Shown here in pieces: positions 58,217-64,000 of a stretch of DNA of 64,000 bases. The stretch comes from Marinobacter salsuginis (GTDB lineage Bacteria > Pseudomonadota > Gammaproteobacteria > Pseudomonadales > Oleiphilaceae). The DNA is taken from assembly GCF_009617755.1 (NCBI RefSeq), contig NZ_BGZH01000002.1:372001-436000 (forward strand), read 5' to 3'. The notes under the pieces are model-generated. The model was not told the origin of the DNA and ran no database searches. It saw nothing but the letters and a program-made list of their open reading frames with translations. Numbering within the stretch: the stretch's first letter is position 1; every line of letters starts with the position of its first letter. A program made the translations under genes and the position numbers.

Positions 58217-59821
58217 ATGCCACAGTCCTTCGAATACGATGTTCTCATTATCGGCAGCGGCGCTGCCGGCCTCACCGTCGCCCTCAATCTGCCAGAGCAT
58301 CTGAAAGTCTGCGTGGTGAGCAAGGCGCAGATCAGCAGTGGAGCAACCCTCTGGGCGCAAGGCGGAATCGCTGCGGTCCTGGATGATCAGGATTCCACTG
58401 AAAACCACATTACTGACACCCTGAATGCTGGCGCTGGCCTTTGCCACGAAGACGCCGTACGTTTCACCGTGGAGCACGGCAAGGAGAGCATCGATTGGCT
58501 GATCGATTCCGGCGTTGATTTTACCCGGGACCGCGATGAGCATTACCACCTTACGCGGGAAGGTGGGCACAGCCACCGGCGCATCATTCACGCAGCAGAT
58601 GCCACCGGCCATGCGGTTTCAACGACTTTGACGTCCCAGGCAGAGGCGCGTCCGAACATCGAGCTCATGTCGGGAAGGGTGGCAGTCGACCTGATCACCA
58701 ATCGCAAACTGTCGCTGCCGGGAAACCGATGTGTCGGTGCCTATATCCTGAATCTTGAAGACAACCATGTGGAGCTGTTCCGGGCACGATTCACGGTGAT
58801 TGCTACCGGTGGTGCCTCCAAGGCCTATCGCTATACAACGAATCCGGACGGTGCCTCCGGAGACGGGATTGCCATGGCGTGGCGGGCAGGATGCCGTGTC
58901 GCGAACATGGAATTCAATCAATTCCACCCAACATGCCTGTATCACCCCCACGCCAAATCCTTTTTGATCACGGAAGCGGTCAGGGGCGAGGGTGGCCTGC
59001 TGAAACTGCCAGACGGGTCGCGGTTCATGGATCGCTTTGACGAGCGTGGCGAGCTGGCACCAAGGGATATCGTTGCCCGGGCCATTGACCATGAGATGAA
59101 GCGACTGGGTGCTGATCATCTGTACCTGGACATCAGCCACAAACCCGCCGACTTCATCAAACACCACTTCCCCACCATTTACGAGAAGTGCCTGGGCTTT
59201 GGCATTGATATCACACGCGAGCCCATTCCCGTGGTTCCGGCAGCCCACTATACCTGTGGCGGCGTCATGAGTGACGAGCGGGCCAGAACGGACGTCAATC
59301 AGCTCTATGTGGTGGGCGAGGCCGCCTTCACCGGACTCCATGGTGCCAACCGCATGGCCAGTAACTCTTTGCTTGAGTGCCTGGTGTATGGACGCGCCGC
59401 CGCTGCGGATATTACGCGCCGGGAAGCCGACATTCCGCCACCACCAGAAGCCCCGGACTGGGACGAAAGCCAGGTCAGAGACTCTGATGAAGACGTTGTT
59501 ATCTCCCATAACTGGGACGAGCTGCGGCATTTCATGTGGGACTACGTGGGCATTGTGCGGACCACCAAGCGGCTCCAGAGGGCCAAGCACAGGGTGGACC
59601 TGCTGTCCGCAGAGATCGGAGAGTTTTACAGCAACTACCGTGTGACCAACGACCTGCTGGAACTTCGGAACCTGGTCACCGTCTCCGACCTGATCATCTG
59701 TTCGGCACTGCAGCGCAGGGAAAGTCGGGGGTTGCACTACACACTGGATTATCCGGGACTACTCAACGAGGTCCGTGATACCGTACTGGTTCCCACGACC
59801 TACCGAACGCTCGCGCCCTGA
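58217..59821 (+). CDS. nadB: L-aspartate oxidase
   Basis: A 534-residue flavoprotein from the ATG of [18 protein letters not shown]; an in-frame ATG seven codons upstream is possible and neither has a strong ribosome site. The FAD loop [24 protein letters not shown] and [16 protein letters not shown] are NadB signatures, and the C-terminal helical domain follows. It oxidises L-aspartate to iminoaspartate for NAD synthesis. It leads the nadB-sdhE-ygfX-ygfZ group, divergent from algU. Confidence 0.95.
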   Translation: MPQSFEYDVLIIGSGAAGLTVALNLPEHLKVCVVSKAQISSGATLWAQGGIAAVLDDQDSTENHITDTLNAGAGLCHEDAVRFTVEHGKESIDWLIDSGVDFTRDRDEHYHLTREGGHSHRRIIHAADATGHAVSTTLTSQAEARPNIELMSGRVAVDLITNRKLSLPGNRCVGAYILNLEDNHVELFRARFTVIATGGASKAYRYTTNPDGASGDGIAMAWRAGCRVANMEFNQFHPTCLYHPHAKSFLITEAVRGEGGLLKLPDGSRFMDRFDERGELAPRDIVARAIDHEMKRLGADHLYLDISHKPADFIKHHFPTIYEKCLGFGIDITREPIPVVPAAHYTCGGVMSDERARTDVNQLYVVGEAAFTGLHGANRMASNSLLECLVYGRAAAADITRREADIPPPPEAPDWDESQVRDSDEDVVISHNWDELRHFMWDYVGIVRTTKRLQRAKHRVDLLSAEIGEFYSNYRVTNDLLELRNLVTVSDLIICSALQRRESRGLHYTLDYPGLLNEVRDTVLVPTTYRTLAP

Positions 59822-59861
59822 ACCAACGCCGACTGTTACAATCGATTCAATGGTAAACACT

Positions 59862-60134
59862 ATGTCAGAGACACCTGCATCGTCCGAAAAAGCAGAATTC
59901 AACCGCCTGTGGTGGCATAGCCGTCGCGGGATGCTGGAGCTGGACAACCTCCTGATTCCATTCATGGAGGAAGCCTTTCGCGATCTGGACGCCGAAGATC
60001 AGGCCCGCTACAAGAAACTGCTCGCCTGTGAGGACAGCGACATGTTCGAGTGGTTCATGCAGCGCAGCCGCCCGGCAGATCCGGACCTCCAACGCATGGT
60101 CGACATCATCCTCAAGCGTGTCCAGCCGGATTGA
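59862..60134 (+). CDS. sdhE: FAD assembly factor SdhE
   Basis: A 90-residue SdhE (YgfY/CptB) protein starting at the ATG of [13 protein letters not shown]; an ATG four codons upstream is an alternative. The family RGxxE core reads RRGMLELD, and the helical remainder ([20 protein letters not shown]) fits. It promotes covalent flavinylation of SdhA/FrdA. Its last 17 nt overlap the ygfX start. Confidence 0.92.
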   Translation: MSETPASSEKAEFNRLWWHSRRGMLELDNLLIPFMEEAFRDLDAEDQARYKKLLACEDSDMFEWFMQRSRPADPDLQRMVDIILKRVQPD

Positions 60135-60582
60135 GCTGACGCTCACCCCCTCCCTGCTGGTTGGCGCTCTGGCAGTGCTGCCCTGGCTGTTGCTGCTGGC
60201 GTTCCTTTTCATTGCGGCGCTGGCCGGCAAGTTATGGCTACTCACTGCAGCGCCCATTGCGCTCGGCCTAGCCGCGCTGCAGTATCGGTCCAACGGTTTG
60301 CTCCGCGGAGGCGGGTCCGTCAATGGCCTTCTTGTCGAGAATGGCGAGTTGTACGTCAAGACCGGAGACAACCGGCAGGTTCAGGTGTGCCCATCGGCTT
60401 CCAGTCGTGTCTGGGCCGGACTGGCACTCTTGAAATTGCGTCCGACCGGCACCAGATTCCGGTCATACAATACGATACTGCTGGCACCGTCATCCGGCAG
60501 ATCGGGCAACGTTTCGAAAGACGATTTTCGTCGCCTGCGGGTATGGCTCAGACTGGGCCGATCTGGGCAACCATCCATCTGA
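60118..60582 (+). CDS. YgfX (CptA) family membrane protein
   Basis: Starts at the GTG at 60118, inside the sdhE gene, giving about 154 residues. It has an N-terminal hydrophobic hairpin (about 8-50, [19 protein letters not shown] and [16 protein letters not shown]), then a cytosolic beta-rich segment ending in [10 protein letters not shown], the YgfX pattern. The position after sdhE matches the sdhE-ygfX pair of other Gammaproteobacteria. Claims of toxin activity for E. coli YgfX are disputed; function is best left open. Confidence 0.8.
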   Translation: MSSRIELTLTPSLLVGALAVLPWLLLLAFLFIAALAGKLWLLTAAPIALGLAALQYRSNGLLRGGGSVNGLLVENGELYVKTGDNRQVQVCPSASSRVWAGLALLKLRPTGTRFRSYNTILLAPSSGRSGNVSKDDFRRLRVWLRLGRSGQPSI

Positions 60583-60603
60583 CCCACCAATCTGGAGCAC
60601 GCC

Positions 60604-61599
60604 ATGACCGACACAGACTCTCCTGTATCAGCCGTTGCAGACTTCCCCCTACCCAATAGCGGCTGGGCGGTTCTCGACGACCGGGTGGTTGTGCGGATCA
60701 GCGGCCCGGGCACCGACAAGTTTCTCCAGGGCCAGTTCAGCCAGAACCTGGACGAGGTAACCCCGGATCGCTCCCCGCGAGCGGCAGCGGCGACGCCCAA
60801 GGGCCGCGCCTACTGCCTCACCCGCATGGTCCGGGCCGGTGACGACATCCTGATGGACTTTCCCTCCGAGCTCGCTGACGACATCATCAGCCATTTGCGC
60901 AAGTACCTGATGCTCTTTCGCGGAACCACCATGGAGCTGGTCCAGGAAACCAGCATCGTCGGGATTCTGGGCAATGAGCTGGCCGAAAAGCTCGCCGAAA
61001 CTGCAATGGGCAGCCTGAGGGAACCGGGTGACTCTTGCTTACTCCGTGACGGCATCCTTGTGAAAACCCAATCAACAGCTGAAGGCACGGCCCGCTTCGA
61101 GTTCTGGCATACCCGGGGTGGCGAAATAACACTACCCGCCAGCGACCGGATGTCGGTGGAAGACTGGCAGGCATCCGAGATTGCGGCGGGTGTCGCCTCC
61201 CTCACGGCCGCCACCCAGGAATCCTTCGTGCCACAGATGCTGAACTGGCAACATGTAGGCGGGGTTCATTTCAAAAAGGGCTGCTACACGGGTCAGGAAG
61301 TGATTGCCCGCATGCATTTCCTGGGGCAATTGAAAAAAAGCCTGTTCCGGTTCCGTGCGGAAGAGGCGAAAGAGCTGCCCGCCCCCGGAAGCGCTCTGTT
61401 TGCTGGCGAACGATCCGTGGGAGAAGTCGTCAACTCGATCAGATACCGTAACGGCAGCATGGAACTGCTCGCCGTTGTGCGCCACGATGCCGCCGACACC
61501 CCCCTTCATCCGGAGGGCCTGCCGAAGGTAGTTCTGGAGCCTCTGCCGCTGCCCTACTCGGTGCCTGAAAGGGAAAAAAGCGCACAATCAGATACATAA
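60604..61599 (+). CDS. ygfZ: Folate-binding YgfZ family iron-sulfur maintenance protein
   Basis: A 331-residue aminomethyltransferase-like protein. The YgfZ signature is KGCYTGQEVIARMHFLGQLK at about 222-241, with the conserved Cys. It binds tetrahydrofolate and supports certain Fe-S enzymes such as MiaB. It lies 21 nt after ygfX. In Pseudomonas the same genes cluster downstream of nadB. Confidence 0.9.
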   Translation: MTDTDSPVSAVADFPLPNSGWAVLDDRVVVRISGPGTDKFLQGQFSQNLDEVTPDRSPRAAAATPKGRAYCLTRMVRAGDDILMDFPSELADDIISHLRKYLMLFRGTTMELVQETSIVGILGNELAEKLAETAMGSLREPGDSCLLRDGILVKTQSTAEGTARFEFWHTRGGEITLPASDRMSVEDWQASEIAAGVASLTAATQESFVPQMLNWQHVGGVHFKKGCYTGQEVIARMHFLGQLKKSLFRFRAEEAKELPAPGSALFAGERSVGEVVNSIRYRNGSMELLAVVRHDAADTPLHPEGLPKVVLEPLPLPYSVPEREKSAQSDT

Positions 61600-61724
61600 G
61601 TTGACAGGCAAACGCGCCAGAATTTGCTATTTTGCTATGCAGTAGCTCACATATTTGATTGTTCGGACCGTGGCTCGGACATTCCGGCCACTCGTCGAAC
61701 TCTTTAAGCGGACCTTTACTGACC

Positions 61725-62558
61725 ATGTCGAATATTGTTGAAACCATCAAAGCCGATCTCAACGCAGCTATCGAAAATGACAAGCTGGTGCTGCCCACCC
61801 TTCCCGAAGTAGCTCTTCAGGTCAGAGACATTGCGCAATCCGAGGATTCTTCAATAGCGGACCTGGTGAAGGTCATCAGCAATGACACGGCCCTGTCCGC
61901 CCGTATTATCCGGGTGACCAATAGCCCGCTGTTCCGCGGCAGCCGCGCCATCGAAAATCTGAACATGGCGGTAAGCCGCCTCGGCATGGCCTATACCAGT
62001 AACCTGGCCATGGGTCTGGCCATGGAGCAGATGTTCCAGGCCACCTCCGACATGATCGACAAGCGCATGCGGGCCACCTGGCAGACCAGCACCGAAGTGG
62101 CCGGTGTCTGTCATGTTCTGGCGCAACACTACACCAAGCTCAAGCCGGACCAGGCCACCCTTGCAGGCCTGGTGCATCTGATCGGCGTGCTGCCGATTCT
62201 GCGCTATGTGGAAGACCAGGATATCCAGATCAGCAGCATCATGTTGGATAATGTGGTCGATGAGCTGCATCCGAAGATCGGGGCGACCATCCTGAAGAAG
62301 TGGGATTTCCCGCAGGAGCTTCAGAACGTTCCTCTGGAATATGCCAACTTCAACCGTGAGGTGCCGTCGGCCGACTACGCAGATCTGGTGATGGTGGCCA
62401 ACCTTCAGCTGGTTGCCGGTTCAGAGCATGCGTGGAATGAAATGGACTGGACGAAGATTTCGGCCTTTGATCGTCTTGGACTGGATCCGAATATCGACAT
62501 GAGCGAGGAAGAGGATCTGAACGCCCAGATGGAAGCGGCTATGGCGCTGCTTCAGTAA
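61725..62558 (+). CDS. HDOD domain-containing protein
   Basis: A 277-residue single-domain HDOD protein from the ATG of MSNIVETIKADLN; an in-frame ATG 22 codons upstream lacks similarity. Patterns LPTLPEVALQVRDIAQ, LSARIIRVTNSPLFRG and LAGLVHLIGVLPIL are typical. HDOD resembles HD phosphodiesterases but this one keeps no clear HD metal pair, so a signalling or scaffolding role is likely. It is the third HDOD protein in the window. Confidence 0.88.
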   Translation: MSNIVETIKADLNAAIENDKLVLPTLPEVALQVRDIAQSEDSSIADLVKVISNDTALSARIIRVTNSPLFRGSRAIENLNMAVSRLGMAYTSNLAMGLAMEQMFQATSDMIDKRMRATWQTSTEVAGVCHVLAQHYTKLKPDQATLAGLVHLIGVLPILRYVEDQDIQISSIMLDNVVDELHPKIGATILKKWDFPQELQNVPLEYANFNREVPSADYADLVMVANLQLVAGSEHAWNEMDWTKISAFDRLGLDPNIDMSEEEDLNAQMEAAMALLQ

Positions 62559-62602
62559 TACCCGATACTTCTTGTGCCCCCTCGCTTTTTGGTGGCTGGC
62601 GC

Positions 62603-62683
62603 GGGGGCGGTGAGTCTTTCCCTCGGGAAAAGAACTCGCTGCGCTCAGACACCTTTTCCTGTCGGGAAAGACTCACCGCCCCC
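62603..62683. repeat. 81-bp long palindrome between convergent genes
   Basis: Perfect 20-bp arms at 62603-62622 and 62664-62683 (GGGGGCGGTGAGTCTTTCCC and its inverse), with a second 7-bp stem inside (GGAAAAG at 62626-62632 with CTTTTCC at 62653-62659). It lies between the HDOD stop (62558) and the ung stop (62725). There is no T-run, so it looks more like a dispersed palindrome than a standard terminator, though it may end both transcripts. Confidence 0.8.
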
Positions 62684-62724
62684 ACACCGATCGAACCTTG
62701 GAAGGGCACTCTTTACCTGCCCTT

Positions 62725-63459
62725 TCAGCTCTTCTTGTATCTCTCGATCAACTCAGCTTTGCTGGGCAACGCCCAGTTAACGGTGGGCTTTCCCTGCTGT
62801 TGCAACCAGTCGTTCGCCTTTGAAAAGTGTTTGCAACCGAAGAAGCCCCGGTAAGCGCTTAGTGGCGAGGGATGGGGGCCGTCGAGGACGAGGTGTTTGG
62901 TGCGGTCGATGTGCTGGCCTTTCTTTTTGGCGTAGCTGCCCCAGAGCAGGAATACCACGCCTTCCCGTTCGCGGTTGATGGTTTCGATGACTTTGTCGGT
63001 GAAGGTTTCCCAGCCTTTGCCCTGATGGGCGCCGGCCTGGCCCTGGACGACGGTGAGGACACTGTTGAGTAGCAATACGCCCTGCTCTGCCCAGGGTTGG
63101 AGGCAGCCGTGATCGGGCGGAGCAATGCCCAGGTCGTCCTGAATTTCCTTAAAGATGTTGACCAGCGAGGGCGGGATGGCCACGTTCGGGCGCACGGAGA
63201 AGCACAGGCCGTGGGCCTGGCCGGGGCCGTGGTAGGGGTCTTGCCCGAGAATCACCACCCTTACGTTTTCCAGCGGCGTGCTGTTGAGTGCGTTGAAGCA
63301 GTGTTGGCTGGCGGGGAACAGGACTTTGCCGGCTTGCTCCTCGGCAGCCAGGAATTCCGCCAGGCCCTGCATGTAGGGCTGGCGGAATTCTTCGGAGAGA
63401 TGTTCTTTCCAGCCCCGGTCGGGCCTGAGCTGACTGGCCAGTACCTCAACCGGGCTCAT
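62725..63459 (-). CDS. ung: Uracil-DNA glycosylase
   Basis: A 244-residue family 1 UDG: catalytic Asp in [28 protein letters not shown], and the [18 protein letters not shown] loop containing the catalytic His. It removes uracil from DNA. It is 3 nt downstream of the lysS stop on the same strand, close enough to be co-transcribed. Confidence 0.96.
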   Translation of the reverse strand: MSPVEVLASQLRPDRGWKEHLSEEFRQPYMQGLAEFLAAEEQAGKVLFPASQHCFNALNSTPLENVRVVILGQDPYHGPGQAHGLCFSVRPNVAIPPSLVNIFKEIQDDLGIAPPDHGCLQPWAEQGVLLLNSVLTVVQGQAGAHQGKGWETFTDKVIETINREREGVVFLLWGSYAKKKGQHIDRTKHLVLDGPHPSPLSAYRGFFGCKHFSKANDWLQQQGKPTVNWALPSKAELIERYKKS

Positions 63460-63462
63460 GGA

Positions 63463-64000
63463 TCACTCCTCGTCTTTGCGGCTTTCAGGCTTGTGTTCTG
63501 GGCGCATGGCCGGGAACAGGATGACGTCGCGGATGGAAGCCGAGTTGGTCAGCAACATCGCCAGGCGGTCGATACCGATGCCCTCGCCGGCGGTGGGCGG
63601 CAGGCCATATTCCAGGGCCATGACGTAGTCCTCGTCGTAGAACATGGCTTCGTCATCACCGGCATCCTTTTCCGCCACCTGGGCCTGGAAGCGCTCGGCC
63701 TGGTCTTCGGCGTCGTTCAGCTCAGAGAATCCGTTGGCAATCTCGCGGCCTCCCACGAAGAACTCGAAGCGTTCGGTGACGAACGGGTTACTGTCTTTGC
63801 AGCGGGCCAGGGGCGACACTTCTTTCGGGTACTCGGTGATAAAGGTCGGTTGCATCAGGCGATGCTCCGCCGTTGCCTCGAAGATCTCGATCTGGACCTT
63901 GCCCAGACCCCAACCATCCTTGAGATGAATACCCATATCTTTTGCCACCTGACGGGCGCTGGCCTCATCTGCCAGCTGTTCTGGCTTGATGTCCGGGTTG
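63463..64000 (-). CDS. lysS: Lysyl-tRNA synthetase (class II), C-terminal part only
   Basis: The 3' part of lysS; the 5' end lies beyond the right edge, and the frame stays open to position 64000. Visible are class II motif 2 to 3 features: [35 protein letters not shown] and motif 3 [16 protein letters not shown]. It charges tRNA-Lys. The ung gene follows after 3 nt. Confidence 0.95.
   Translation of the reverse strand, partial: NPDIKPEQLADEASARQVAKDMGIHLKDGWGLGKVQIEIFEATAEHRLMQPTFITEYPKEVSPLARCKDSNPFVTERFEFFVGGREIANGFSELNDAEDQAERFQAQVAEKDAGDDEAMFYDEDYVMALEYGLPPTAGEGIGIDRLAMLLTNSASIRDVILFPAMRPEHKPESRKDEE

Overview
This is a 64-kb piece of a gammaproteobacterial chromosome, most likely a Marinobacter species. 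The case rests on a long-chain fatty acyl reductase whose sequence closely resembles, from memory, the wax-ester enzymes of Marinobacter; on Pseudomonas-like gene orders (gacS-cysM-rlmD-relA-mazG and lepA-lepB-rnc-era-recO-pdxJ next to algU-mucABCD-nadB); and on an acetate and fatty-acid oriented gene set. Coding density is high. I saw no rRNA, tRNA, insertion sequence, prophage or CRISPR array.

Layout. 1-6.8 kb: a beta-oxidation-type cluster (phosphotransferase-like protein, SDR, acyl-CoA dehydrogenase) with a divergent LysR regulator, an EAL protein and a beta-decarboxylating dehydrogenase. 6.8-16.2 kb: small envelope and cysteine-rich proteins, an aminotransferase, a D-2-hydroxyacid dehydrogenase, a fatty acid desaturase with a palindromic operator candidate, acetyl-CoA synthetase with its CrbR/ErdR-like response regulator, and the fatty acyl reductase. 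16.4-24.1 kb: a less ordinary block with a MinD/ParA-like ATPase, divergent from an HDOD-histidine kinase, a REC-PAS-GGDEF-EAL protein, a methyltransferase and a DUF2156 protein. 24-35.3 kb: housekeeping genes (murI, nudC, plsB, rsmJ, tsaB, adk, ppc) with a YbaK-HDOD fusion. 35.4-44.7 kb: two small paralogous genes, then mazG, relA, rlmD, cysM and a GacS/BarA hybrid kinase. 44.7-58.1 kb: a long leftward block pdxJ-recO-era-rnc-DUF4845-lepB-lepA, a CHASE-PAS-GGDEF-EAL protein, and mucD-mucC-mucB-mucA-algU. 58.2-64 kb: nadB-sdhE-ygfX-ygfZ, an HDOD protein, ung and the 3' part of lysS.

How the genes fit together. Two themes recur. One is acyl and acetyl metabolism: acetate activation, acyl-CoA oxidation, desaturation, glycerolipid entry through PlsB and reduction to fatty alcohol. 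The other is signalling: three c-di-GMP enzymes, three HDOD proteins, GacS, RelA and the AlgU envelope-stress system. Intergenic DNA carries several strong palindromes. Two (1931-2036 and 62603-62683) have long, nearly perfect arms and look like dispersed repeat elements rather than simple terminators.
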